A program made the position numbers and the translations under genes. Positions 8,384 to 20,014 of a stretch of DNA of 64,000 nt are shown piece by piece (position 1 is the stretch's first letter; every line of letters begins with the position of its first letter). The stretch spans positions 62,001-126,000 of the forward strand of contig JAJQCD010000023.1 of assembly GCA_021202925.1 (NCBI GenBank), in the 5' to 3' direction. The notes under the pieces are model-generated. The model had not been told where the DNA came from. It worked only from the letters and a program-made list of their open reading frames with translations, and searched no databases. The stretch comes from Clostridiales bacterium. Lineage in GTDB: Bacteria > Bacillota > Clostridia > Lachnospirales > Lachnospiraceae.

Positions 8384-9244
8384 ATGGAATTGATAACAGA
8401 GCATTGCATGCCATATATCAAAGTTCCGGAACTGACGGCAGAGGAAAAGGCGATGCCCGCTTCCCGGTTCTATACAGACTACCGGTTATATCCGCCGGGG
8501 CCGCTGCAGCAGCAGATTCTGAATGCGGGGCCGATTGCCGTGGAGAACGCGATCCCGATCGAGCACTGGCTGGATCATCTGCAGGTTACGGGGTATCCGA
8601 AGGCAGTCTATGGTTACACAATGATGCCGGGCGGTTATGGATTTTACATTGAGTATTCGGTCTCTCCTGTGACCTGGCAGGGGAAATGGAGACGCTGGTA
8701 TGGAAAGTGGTACAACCAGTATTCGAAGAGCATGGTGCCGGGTCAGGGAAATCTTCGTTACAAGATCTGGAATCCGGTTGACCACTGGGATCATAAATTT
8801 GTCAATGGCAGGGATGACAGCGATGGCGTCTGGTCGATGGAGACGCTGGATCTGGGGGCAACCGGCGATCCGAGCAAGGGAATCGGTGCGGTTTCGCACA
8901 ACATTGACCTCAGAGACTATGGGCTGTCTGAGGAACGGTATGAGAAGCTGGTTGCCGCAGACTGCCGTCCGGACGCCTGCTGGGAAGAGTTTGACGGACC
9001 CGGCCATCATCTGGTTCTGCGTTTCTCCCGTCCGTGCCCACTAGGCGGAAGAGAGAGCATCAACTGTGAGTGGATGGGTTTTTACGCAAAGGACGGTAAA
9101 ATTATCCGGGATGAGGAAACGCCGGTCGATGAAACGTATCTGAGAAATGTAATTACTCACAATACAATCGAGCGTGAGCATCTGTATCAGGTGCTGCCGG
9201 ATCTGTACGAAGCGTATAAAGACCTGCCGATGGATGCGGACTGA
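8384..9244 (+). CDS. PhlG/phloretin-hydrolase-like C-C hydrolase, copy 2
   Basis: This 286-residue paralog of the protein at 6625 has the same blocks in the same order: SKSMVPGQGNLRYKIWN, PVDHWDHKFVNG with candidate metal ligands His134/His137, METLDLGA (Glu153), the RPCP segment, and a C-terminal HNTIE (His259, Glu263) that fits the zinc His-x3-Glu pair of PhlG. Both copies end in DLPMDAD, which indicates duplication. The middle and N-terminal parts differ enough to suggest two substrates or a heteromeric enzyme. AAGGAGAGGAG lies before the ATG. Confidence 0.75.
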   Translation: MELITEHCMPYIKVPELTAEEKAMPASRFYTDYRLYPPGPLQQQILNAGPIAVENAIPIEHWLDHLQVTGYPKAVYGYTMMPGGYGFYIEYSVSPVTWQGKWRRWYGKWYNQYSKSMVPGQGNLRYKIWNPVDHWDHKFVNGRDDSDGVWSMETLDLGATGDPSKGIGAVSHNIDLRDYGLSEERYEKLVAADCRPDACWEEFDGPGHHLVLRFSRPCPLGGRESINCEWMGFYAKDGKIIRDEETPVDETYLRNVITHNTIEREHLYQVLPDLYEAYKDLPMDAD

Positions 9245-9338
9245 GAGTGGAAGAGTTTCTCTGATCCTGTCGGTATAAGCGGGCAGGCTCAGGGATCCGA
9301 AAGCGGCAGAAGAGTAACAGAACGAGAGGAGAAGGGCT

Positions 9339-10604
9339 ATGGAGCCGATCAGAACCGATTACATTGATATAGGGAAACGGACGCCGGGAGCTCTGTATCG
9401 ACCCGTGGAGTTCAATCCGAAGCAGAGGATTGCGGTGCTTGTGATGCATTCGGATGAGGATTATCTGGGATTCTCAGCGGGGCGGGAGCTTGCCGGGCGT
9501 GGGTACACGGTCCTGTGTGCCAATGTCATGAATAAGGAAGGTATTATTTTCAGCCAGGTGGACAAGATGAAGAGCGTGAAACACGCGGTTCATTACCTGC
9601 GAGAGCTTCCTTATGTAGAAAAGATTATTTTGCTTGGGCATAGCGGCGGCGGAACGCTGATGTCCGCTTATCAGGCCATCGCGGAGAATGGACCGCAGGT
9701 CTTTCAGGGAGAGGAGAAGATTATTCCTTATCCGAGCGATGAGGAACTGCCTCCGGCAGACGGCTTAATGCTGCTGGATTCCAACTGGGGCAATGCGGTG
9801 CAGCAGCTGCTCAGCCTGGATCCGGCGGTTGAAAATGAAAGCAGCGGTATGGGACTCAATGAGGAACTCAACCTGTTCAATCCGGAAAACGGGTTTGATC
9901 CGAACGGTTCGACATACTCGAAAGAATTTATTGAGAAATTTCAGCTGGCGCAGAGTGCGAGAAACAATTGCATTCTGGATTACGCCCTGAACCGGCTTCT
10001 GCTGATTCAGAATGGACAGGGCAATTACAGCGACGATGAACCGCTGATCATTCCGGGAGCGGCACAGGGGTTTTTCAACAACAAGCTGTATGCGCAGGAT
10101 ATTCGCCTGATGTCACATAGCCAGAGACCGCATCTGTTGCTTCATGGAGATGGCAGCCGGACGACGGAGATCATCCGTTCGGTGCGTGTGCCGGAGAATC
10201 CGGAGTCCTTTACGCACTCGTTCTGGGAGGGGGCGCGTTTCCTTTCGGTGAAAACCTACCTGACCTCCTATGCGGTTCGTACCGAGAAGGAGTATGGGTA
10301 TGATGAGGATCATGTGTGGGGGATTGAGTGGGATTCTACTTATAATTGCCCACCGGGCAATGTTCAGCATGTACAGGCGCCATTACTCGTGATGGGTATG
10401 ACGGCCGGCTGGGAATTCATGGCCTCAGAGACGATTTACGATATGGCGGTAGGCAAGGACAAAACGATTGCGTTTGTGGAGGGCGCGACGCATATGTTCC
10501 GCGCGGCCAGGAGACAGGAGGAATATCCGGGACAGTTTGGCGATACCATGAAGACGCTCTATGATTATGTCGATGAATGGCTGATAGCCGGAAGGTTCGA
10601 GTAG
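9339..10604 (+). CDS. Alpha/beta hydrolase (esterase-like), cytosolic
   Basis: The 421-residue protein has no signal peptide. GHSGGGT at residues 100-106 is the nucleophile elbow with Ser102, and EGATHMF near the C terminus supplies the likely catalytic His; the acid is probably an Asp in the preceding strands. The protein is longer than a minimal hydrolase because of an insertion of roughly 200 residues (about 130-330) that would form a large lid. It is the last gene of the operon and is followed by a strong terminator. It would hydrolyse an ester or a related bond in an imported compound or in the product of the PhlG-like enzymes. The gap of 94 bases upstream holds a weak hairpin but no promoter I can support. 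Confidence 0.75.
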   Translation: MEPIRTDYIDIGKRTPGALYRPVEFNPKQRIAVLVMHSDEDYLGFSAGRELAGRGYTVLCANVMNKEGIIFSQVDKMKSVKHAVHYLRELPYVEKIILLGHSGGGTLMSAYQAIAENGPQVFQGEEKIIPYPSDEELPPADGLMLLDSNWGNAVQQLLSLDPAVENESSGMGLNEELNLFNPENGFDPNGSTYSKEFIEKFQLAQSARNNCILDYALNRLLLIQNGQGNYSDDEPLIIPGAAQGFFNNKLYAQDIRLMSHSQRPHLLLHGDGSRTTEIIRSVRVPENPESFTHSFWEGARFLSVKTYLTSYAVRTEKEYGYDEDHVWGIEWDSTYNCPPGNVQHVQAPLLVMGMTAGWEFMASETIYDMAVGKDKTIAFVEGATHMFRAARRQEEYPGQFGDTMKTLYDYVDEWLIAGRFE

Positions 10605-10628
10605 TCGGAACGGATCGGTTCCGTATGA

Positions 10629-10671
10629 TAAAAATGCAGGCTTTCCTGTGGCAGGAAGGTCTGCATTTTTT
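10629..10671. terminator. Bidirectional intrinsic terminator
   Basis: AAAATGCAG-N-CTTTCCTG pairs with CAGGAAGG-N-CTGCATTTTTT. It serves both the hydrolase operon and the converging LysR gene. Confidence 0.85.
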
Positions 10672-10685
10672 CCGTGCGCCTGAAA

Positions 10686-11570
10686 TCAGGCGTTCAGCTG
10701 CTCCATGACAAAATTCAGGAAATCCTGTGCGGATGGCGCCTTCAGACGGCGGGGGTAGAGCAGATAGATGTAAGAATAGGTCAGCGGGTAAATGTCGACC
10801 ACGGATACATTCGGCACTTCGTTCGGGATGTGCAGGCGGTTGAGGATGGCGATGCCACGGCCGGCTCCGACGTAGCGAACCATCGTCGCAGTATACTGAG
10901 ATTCTGCGACAACGTTTGGCGTAAAGTTCCTCGCAGCACACAGTTCCAGAAACTTCTGGGTCTCTTCGTGGGGAGTTGTGGTAGCGCTGGAGTGAAGAAT
11001 CATGGGTTCGTCCCGCAGGTCGTCGAGAGAGACCGATGTGCGCCCCGCGAAACGGTGCGTATCCGGCAGAACTGCGGCAAGGTGATCGGTCCTGTAGATC
11101 ATGCGGTTATAGCTGTCATCGGTCAGATCGTTCTCCGAGATAAAGGCAAAATTGCATTTCTTCTGCCTCAGGAGAGAGAGCGGCTGATAGCTTTCGATCG
11201 TCATCAGCTTGTGTGCCGGGTATTTGCGGGAGAAAGCGGCAATGGTATCGACAAGACCATACTGGCCCAGCACCGGCGTGTAAGCGATGATGATCTGGTC
11301 AACGTTCTGGCTGGCAAGCTCATGCAGATGCGCAAGTCCGTCGTGATGGGTCTGAACGATCTGTTTCGCATACGGATAAAAGCCCTTGCTGAATTCATTC
11401 AGCTTTACGCTGCGGGATGAACGGTCGAACAGAGACAGATTTAATTCTTCTTCCAGTTTATGGATATGCTTCGTCAGGGAGGACTGCGAGATGTTCATGA
11501 TCGCAGCCGTCTCCTGGAAACTGCACGTTTCCACGAGGGAAATGAATTCTTCGAGCACACTGATTTCCAT
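10686..11570 (-). CDS. LysR-family transcriptional regulator
   Basis: The 294-residue protein starts with the LysR winged helix-turn-helix: LEEFISLVETCSFQETAAIM, then ISQSSLTKHIHKLEEELN, followed by LFDRSSRSVKL. Residues from about 90 on form the periplasmic-binding-like effector domain. LysR proteins are usually activators that sense a pathway intermediate. The gene is divergent from the secreted esterase gene, and a perfect 17-base palindrome lies between them, 74 bases upstream of this start. Copies of the motif also occur at the symporter and MATE promoters, so this is the best candidate regulator of the whole island. Confidence 0.9.
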   Translation of the reverse strand: MEISVLEEFISLVETCSFQETAAIMNISQSSLTKHIHKLEEELNLSLFDRSSRSVKLNEFSKGFYPYAKQIVQTHHDGLAHLHELASQNVDQIIIAYTPVLGQYGLVDTIAAFSRKYPAHKLMTIESYQPLSLLRQKKCNFAFISENDLTDDSYNRMIYRTDHLAAVLPDTHRFAGRTSVSLDDLRDEPMILHSSATTTPHEETQKFLELCAARNFTPNVVAESQYTATMVRYVGAGRGIAILNRLHIPNEVPNVSVVDIYPLTYSYIYLLYPRRLKAPSAQDFLNFVMEQLNA

Positions 11571-11643
11571 GCAAAAACCTCCAAATCAAATTCGTTTCTG
11601 ACTCTTTTCATTATACAACATGAATAAATAAAATTCCAGCATT

Positions 11644-11660
11644 ATTTCCAATTTGGAAAT
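11644..11660. promoter_or_regulatory. Perfect palindromic operator between LysR gene and esterase gene
   Basis: ATTTCCAATTTGGAAAT is a perfect inverted repeat around one central base. It lies 20 bases upstream of the -35 box of the esterase promoter, the position expected for a LysR activation site, and contains the T-N11-A core typical of LysR targets. Confidence 0.7.
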
Positions 11661-11680
11661 TGGGCGTTTCGGATATCGAA

Positions 11681-11709
11681 TTGACGGGGACAGAGGCAGT
11701 GGGTACAAT
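11681..11709 (+). promoter_or_regulatory. Promoter of the esterase/nitrogenase-like operon
   Basis: TTGACG (11681-11686), 17-base spacer, TACAAT (11704-11709), about 40 bases before the ATG at 11757. Confidence 0.7.
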
Positions 11710-11756
11710 AAGGGAAAGCATGATGGACGGTTGATGAGCGGAAGGAGAAGAAGAGA

Positions 11757-13628
11757 ATGAAAATGACGGCAGGAAGGAGATTTTTGCGGATTCTGGTTCC
11801 CGGTGCGATGGCACTGACATTGACGGTGTTCGGCACAAAGCCGGAGGCGGATGCGGCTGTGGACGGCGAAGCGTCTGAGGTGGAATCAGGAACATTGTCC
11901 GTGGATGAAAGTTCCACGGAGTCATTTGCAGTGATGTCGGCGGATGAGGTGATTGAGTCGGTGGAGACCATCGGTTTTGTGGACACGGATGGCGCGAAGC
12001 TGTCTGCGATCGCGGTGAAATACGGAGTTGATCTGACCGGAGCGGATGTGAGAGCGGATCAGTTCGAAATTCACAACTTTGGTTTGGATACCGGCGACGC
12101 GGGCTGCGAACTGGGAGGCAGCCCGGGGGTGCCCTGGACGGCTTATGTCAATGATACGCCGACGATTTCCTCTGAGGGCGGAAGCGGCGAGGGGAATTAC
12201 GTGATTATCGAGGTAAACACGGACTACCAGCTGAGCCGGGCGGCGAAATCCTATCGGCTGGCGATGTATGCGGATGTGAAGCAGACCGGGACGATCCGCA
12301 CGGCATTGTATGAGATTACGCCAGGGAGTGAATCGGTGGGGAACTATACGGTGACGGAAGTCATTACGCCGAACCCCCAGACGGGCGGGATGCGTGATCC
12401 GGAATATTACAATTACGCAAATGATGGCACATTTACGATTCGGGGAATCGAGGGCTATGAGATTCATACCATCGAGGGTACGAATGGTCTTGCGGCGCTT
12501 CATGTGACGGATTGTTTTGATGAAGCGAACGGACAGTATTGGGATTTTGATTTGCCTTATGCGCTTTATGTTCCGGCAGATTACGATTCATTGAAGCAAT
12601 ACGCGCTGGTTCTGCATATCCACGACGCCGGATTTATGGGCGAGGATCCGATGATTACGCTCACGGAGGCGCAGGGGCCGTCGAATTTTGTTTCCGCGGC
12701 CGTGCAGCAGATGGCGAAGGATCAGGGGCTTGGCGGCGTGATTGTCGTGGCTCCGATGATATCGGAGACTTATTACATGAACGCGGAAAATCCATCCTAT
12801 AACCTGCGTAGCACCCGGGACAACTGGAGCTTAAGCGCGGCTGTCCCGGCGACCTGGCAGCTGATGGACACTATCACATCGAAATACAATATAGACCGGA
12901 ACCGCATTTACGGAACCGGACAGTCGATGGGCGGCATGCAGGTGCTGGAAATGGCGGCGCAGCGGGATAATTACTTTGCGGGAATTCTGGCGATCAGCTG
13001 CAAATGGGGCACGAATTACAACAAGGAACTGGAATACGACGGAAGCATCTATTACCCGACGCCCGCGGACGGAAACCTGGTCTGGACGACAGATTCAGAC
13101 GGAAGTCCCTGTGATTATCAGAACTGGTATTATCTGGTCTCGGATGACAATATCCTGTTTGAGAATACAATGGGCGAATATCTGGAAATCGATTACCTGT
13201 ACCACGATCTGGCGGGTGTGACGCTCCCTTCCGCCAGCATGGATCCGACATCGATCTCCCTGGATGAGCAGAACGCCGTTCTGACCGGGCTGGTGTCGCA
13301 GGACAACGCGACCGGGATTTACAAGCTTCAGTTCGGCGGCAGTGTGGCGCACATGTCTGCGTGGTTTTACGGGCATAATATCGATGCCGGGTACCAGTGG
13401 CTGTTCTCACAGACGAGAGAAAGCGAGATGAACCGGCAGAAGCTGGCGCTGGATCGCCCGTTTGAGGCGGCGGCGCAGCAGAACCAGTCGGAGGAGAGAA
13501 GAATAGCGGATGGCGTCTATTATATTACAGGTGAATTGGGAGCCGGGACGGAAGGATATAATTCGGCGCTTTATCGGGCAAACGGGGACTTGTATCTGGC
13601 ACCGGGCTGGACAGTTGATAGACAATAG
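11757..13628 (+). CDS. Large secreted alpha/beta-hydrolase (PHB-depolymerase/feruloyl-esterase-like)
   Basis: The 623-residue protein starts with a basic stretch and hydrophobic core (FLRILVPGAMALTLTVF) ending near an A-x-A site, a signal peptide. Residues about 30-200 look like a beta-rich accessory domain. The catalytic part has YGTGQSMGGMQ, the G-x-S-x-G elbow, near residue 390, and GGSVAHMSAWFYGH, which provides the likely catalytic His as in secreted polyhydroxybutyrate depolymerase or feruloyl esterase-like proteins. Such enzymes act outside the cell on ester-linked substrates. It is the first gene after the LysR-type operator and is followed after 35 bases, with no terminator, by the nitrogenase-like genes. 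The exact substrate is unknown. Confidence 0.75.
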   Translation: MKMTAGRRFLRILVPGAMALTLTVFGTKPEADAAVDGEASEVESGTLSVDESSTESFAVMSADEVIESVETIGFVDTDGAKLSAIAVKYGVDLTGADVRADQFEIHNFGLDTGDAGCELGGSPGVPWTAYVNDTPTISSEGGSGEGNYVIIEVNTDYQLSRAAKSYRLAMYADVKQTGTIRTALYEITPGSESVGNYTVTEVITPNPQTGGMRDPEYYNYANDGTFTIRGIEGYEIHTIEGTNGLAALHVTDCFDEANGQYWDFDLPYALYVPADYDSLKQYALVLHIHDAGFMGEDPMITLTEAQGPSNFVSAAVQQMAKDQGLGGVIVVAPMISETYYMNAENPSYNLRSTRDNWSLSAAVPATWQLMDTITSKYNIDRNRIYGTGQSMGGMQVLEMAAQRDNYFAGILAISCKWGTNYNKELEYDGSIYYPTPADGNLVWTTDSDGSPCDYQNWYYLVSDDNILFENTMGEYLEIDYLYHDLAGVTLPSASMDPTSISLDEQNAVLTGLVSQDNATGIYKLQFGGSVAHMSAWFYGHNIDAGYQWLFSQTRESEMNRQKLALDRPFEAAAQQNQSEERRIADGVYYITGELGAGTEGYNSALYRANGDLYLAPGWTVDRQ

Positions 13629-13663
13629 ACAGACGGGAAGTATTTGTTGGGAAGGATGATAGA

Positions 13664-14112
13664 ATGACAGAAAGAGAACCGTGGGTAAAAGGGAACCGGG
13701 AACGGCGAGGCGGAGAAGGCCGTGGACATGGCGGCCGTTTTTCCATCGCGTCGCTGCTGGATGGGAAACCGGAGGCAATGATTCTGTTCGTCGGAGCGGT
13801 GGGATGTACGCGGCATCGGGCAGTGGATATCGTGGCGCTTATGCGGCAGGGGCGCATGGCACTGCTTTGTCCGTCAGCGGCGGATTTTGCGACCGGGCGC
13901 TATCTCGTTCAGATTGAGAACGCGATGGCGGAATTAAAAGAGAGGAAGGGCGTTTCGGAATTTGTATTGATGTATGGTTGTCAGAGTGCCGTGCTTTCGA
14001 CGGATTTTGAGCGGATCCGGCAGCAGGCGATGGAAAAGGATGGCATTGCGGTTCATGTGTTTGACCAGTGTCACCTGTGCCGGACGGATCATGACGATGA
14101 GGAGGAGTGCGG

Positions 14113-14116
<4 letters not shown>
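13664..14116 (+). CDS. Short nitrogenase component-1-like protein (N-terminal domain only)
   Basis: The 150-residue protein resembles only the first domain of NifD/NifK-type proteins. LFVGAVGCTRH has the Cys (48) that in component 1 binds the P-cluster, and VLMYGCQSAVLSTDFERI (Cys106) matches the later Cys followed by an acidic pair. The end has HLCRTDHDDEEEC with further cysteines (136, 139). The first 25 residues are Arg/Gly-rich and do not align. Component-1 subunits are normally about 400-500 residues, so this is either a naturally split subunit or a remnant kept by selection; the intact frame, ribosome site GGAAGGATGAT and ATGA overlap with the next gene favour a working split subunit. 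Confidence 0.6.
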
Positions 14117-16301
<2,185 letters not shown>

Positions 16302-16384
16302 ATGTTCCATGAATTTTAGCAAAATCGTATCGGAATCAGAAAAAAATGCTGTTTTTTTCGTGAAATCTGGGAAACGGTTTTTCG

Positions 16385-16413
16385 TTGACTTTCGAAAAAA
16401 ATGGTGCTATATT
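16385..16413 (+). promoter_or_regulatory. Promoter of the amt leader
   Basis: TTGACT (16385-16390), 17-base spacer, TATATT (16408-16413). Transcription would start just before the first of two terminator hairpins. Confidence 0.7.
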
Positions 16414-16425
16414 ATTTGCCATGAG

Positions 16426-16465
16426 GCGAAGGCGCTGTGAGAAGATCACAACGCCTTCGCTTTTT
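16426..16465 (+). terminator. First leader attenuator of amt
   Basis: GCGAAGGCG-C-TGTGA pairs with TCACA-A-CGCCTTCGC and is followed by five T. It sits at the very start of the leader, so unregulated transcripts would stop about 45 bases from the promoter. Confidence 0.75.
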
Positions 16466-16523
16466 CCGCGGATGATGAAAAATCTTATCAGAGAAGAATG
16501 GCCTGATCGGCTGTTATCTCAAC

Positions 16524-16577
16524 AAAAAAAGATGCGATGGGGCATGAATGAATGACAAGCTCATCGCCTCTTTTTTT
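16524..16577 (+). terminator. Second leader attenuator of amt
   Basis: GCGATG pairs with CATCGC, extended by an A run and GA against TC and a seven-T run. It is a second terminator-like hairpin between promoter and amt ATG, so expression probably needs antitermination. Confidence 0.65.
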
Positions 16578-16635
16578 GTTACAGCATACGGAAGAAGCTG
16601 CCTGTGGCGGCTTCTGTAGTTGAGGAGGGAATGTT

Positions 16636-18405
16636 ATGACGAGTGAAATTATGGAATTTGTCAGCAGTGAAGTATATGGCGTATGGTTCCTGATCGGTGC
16701 CGCGCTGGTCTTCTGGATGCAGGCGGGCTTTGCCATGGTAGAGGCAGGCTTTACCAGAGCCAAGAATTCCGGCAATATCATTATGAAAAACCTGATGGAT
16801 TTCTGTATCGGTACGGTGATGTGGTTTATCATCGGCGCATCCTTTATGCTTCCGGCTGCGGAAGGAACCAGTGATATTATGGGGATTATCGGTACGCCTG
16901 GCTTCGGTGTATTTACCGATTACGCGGAATTCAGTTATTCCGGTTTTGTGTTCAACCTGGTGTTCTGTGCGACGACGGCGACCATCGTTTCCGGTTCCAT
17001 GGCGGAGCGGACGAAGTTTTCTGCGTATTGCGTTTATTCTGCAGTGATTTCAGGTATCATTTATCCGATTGAGGCACACTGGACCTGGGGCAATGGATTC
17101 CTTGTGAACATGGGCTTCCACGATTATGCCGGTTCCAACTGCATTCATATGGTCGGCGGAATCTGCGCCCTGATCGGTGCGGCGATGCTGGGACCGAGAA
17201 TCGGAAAATTTGTGAAGGACAAGGATGGAAAGATTACGAAAATCAATGCGTTCCCTGGCTGCAACCTGGTGATCGGTGCCCTGGGCGTGTTTATTCTCTG
17301 GCTTGGCTGGTATGGATTCAACGGCGCGGCAGCGACAGACATCGATACCCTGGGTTCGGTTTTCCTGACAACGACGGTTTCTCCGGCGGTGGCGACGGTT
17401 GTGTGTATGATCTTTACCTGGATCAAATATGGCAAGCCGGATGTTTCGATGTGCCTGAACGCGTCGCTGGCCGGTCTGGTTGCGATTACGGCTCCCTGCG
17501 ATGTGACGGACTGCGCAGGCGCGGCGATTATCGGTGCGGTTGCCGGCGTTCTGGTGGTTTTCGGCGTCTGGTTTGTGGATAATGTGCTGCATGTCGATGA
17601 TCCGGTGGGCGCGGTTGCGGTACATATGATGAACGGAATCTGGGGTACGATCGCGGTTGGCCTGTTTTCTACGGCAAGCGCGCCAGGCTTCGCGGTAGCA
17701 GGTATTCATGAGGGTCTGTTTTACGGCGGAGGCTTTACTCAGCTGGGACTGCAGTTCATCGGCATGTTTATAACAATCGCCTGGACAGTCGTGACCATTA
17801 CGCTGACCTTCTTTATTATAGATAAGACCATCGGTTTGCGTGTATCGGAGGAAGAGGAACTTCGCGGTCTGGATGCGTCCGAGCACGGACTGCCCAGTGC
17901 GTATGGCGGTTTTGCCATTATGGATGTGACCGGCGGCGTTATGGACGTCAATGAAAATACCGACCTCGGCGTCAGCGATTATGAGGCAGCTTCGGAAGCG
18001 AAGAAGAACGCAGCGGTTTCTGTGGTGGAGGCGCCTGCGGTTGCGGATACAGGTATCCATAAAGTGGTCATCATCGCGAAGATGAGTCGTTACGATACGC
18101 TGCGGAAAGCGTTGAATGATCTGGGAGTGACGGGCATGACGGTGACTAACGTTATGGGCTGCGGAATTCAGAAAGGCGCCGGTGAAAAGTACCGCGGCGT
18201 CGAACTGGATGCCACGTTGCTTCCCAAGATTAAGGTGGAAGTGGTCATCAGCAAGATTCCGGTGGCGCGCGTCATTGAGAGTGCCAAGAAGGCGTTGTAT
18301 ACCGGTCATATCGGCGACGGCAAGATCTTTGTATACAATCTGAGCAATGTCGTCAAGGTCCGTACCGGCGAGGAGGGCTTTGCGGCGCTGCAGGATGTGG
18401 AGTAA
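16636..18405 (+). CDS. amt: Ammonium transporter fused to a C-terminal PII domain
   Basis: The 589-residue protein has an Amt core with eleven helices (residues about 1-415): FWMQAGFAMVEAGFTRAKN at the start, AHWTWG and the conserved pore segments VHMVGG and GAVAVHMMNGIWG with its pore histidine. Residues about 470-589 are a PII signal protein: HKVVIIAKMSRYDTLRKAL, GVTGMTVTNVMGCGIQKG, GDGKIFVY and VRTGEEG. In the T-loop the usual uridylylated tyrosine (YRGAEY in GlnB) is replaced by leucine (YRGVELD), so control would be by ATP/ADP and 2-oxoglutarate, not uridylylation. The fusion makes the gate and its sensor one chain. A separate promoter with two leader hairpins controls it; it is not part of the nitrogenase-like operon. 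Confidence 0.95.
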   Translation: MTSEIMEFVSSEVYGVWFLIGAALVFWMQAGFAMVEAGFTRAKNSGNIIMKNLMDFCIGTVMWFIIGASFMLPAAEGTSDIMGIIGTPGFGVFTDYAEFSYSGFVFNLVFCATTATIVSGSMAERTKFSAYCVYSAVISGIIYPIEAHWTWGNGFLVNMGFHDYAGSNCIHMVGGICALIGAAMLGPRIGKFVKDKDGKITKINAFPGCNLVIGALGVFILWLGWYGFNGAAATDIDTLGSVFLTTTVSPAVATVVCMIFTWIKYGKPDVSMCLNASLAGLVAITAPCDVTDCAGAAIIGAVAGVLVVFGVWFVDNVLHVDDPVGAVAVHMMNGIWGTIAVGLFSTASAPGFAVAGIHEGLFYGGGFTQLGLQFIGMFITIAWTVVTITLTFFIIDKTIGLRVSEEEELRGLDASEHGLPSAYGGFAIMDVTGGVMDVNENTDLGVSDYEAASEAKKNAAVSVVEAPAVADTGIHKVVIIAKMSRYDTLRKALNDLGVTGMTVTNVMGCGIQKGAGEKYRGVELDATLLPKIKVEVVISKIPVARVIESAKKALYTGHIGDGKIFVYNLSNVVKVRTGEEGFAALQDVE

Positions 18406-18426
18406 GTCTGAAGGAATCAGGACGTC

Positions 18427-18463
18427 AAAAAGCCGTCATACCAGGAATGGTATGGCGGCTTTT
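18427..18463. terminator. Bidirectional intrinsic terminator between amt and gdhA
   Basis: AAAAGCCG-TC-ATACCA pairs with TGGTAT-GG-CGGCTTTT with a short loop. It serves both converging genes. Confidence 0.85.
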
Positions 18464-18496
18464 CTGAGACAGTTGAAAACATAAATGGCTGACTGT

Positions 18497-19855
<1,359 letters not shown>

Positions 19856-19902
19856 TTAAAGTCTTATTTTGTTTCCGCGTCATACACGGCATATTTTTGC
19901 GC

Positions 19903-19940
19903 AAAAAAAGGGCGCTGCGAATAAGCATACGCAGAGCCCC
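19903..19940 (-). terminator. Leader attenuator of gdhA
   Basis: On the minus strand GGGGCTCTGCG pairs with CGCAGCGCCC and is followed by seven T. It lies between the gdhA promoter and ATG, so it would limit read-through unless relieved. Confidence 0.65.
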
Positions 19941-19963
19941 GTCGCCATTGACGTATCATCGAC

Positions 19964-19992
19964 ATTATAGCAAGTTAATAAATTAAAGTCAA
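19964..19992 (-). promoter_or_regulatory. Promoter of gdhA
   Basis: On the minus strand TTGACT (19992-19987), 17-base spacer, TATAAT (19969-19964): near-consensus. Confidence 0.8.
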
Positions 19993-20014
19993 CAATTATT
20001 TTTATAAGGTTTTT

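Noticed and set aside
5181-10604. A bile-acid (bai) operon
   Set aside because: The SDR and transporters recall bai genes, but no baiB, baiCD, baiE, baiF or baiH-like proteins are seen and the two paired enzymes fit PhlG better.
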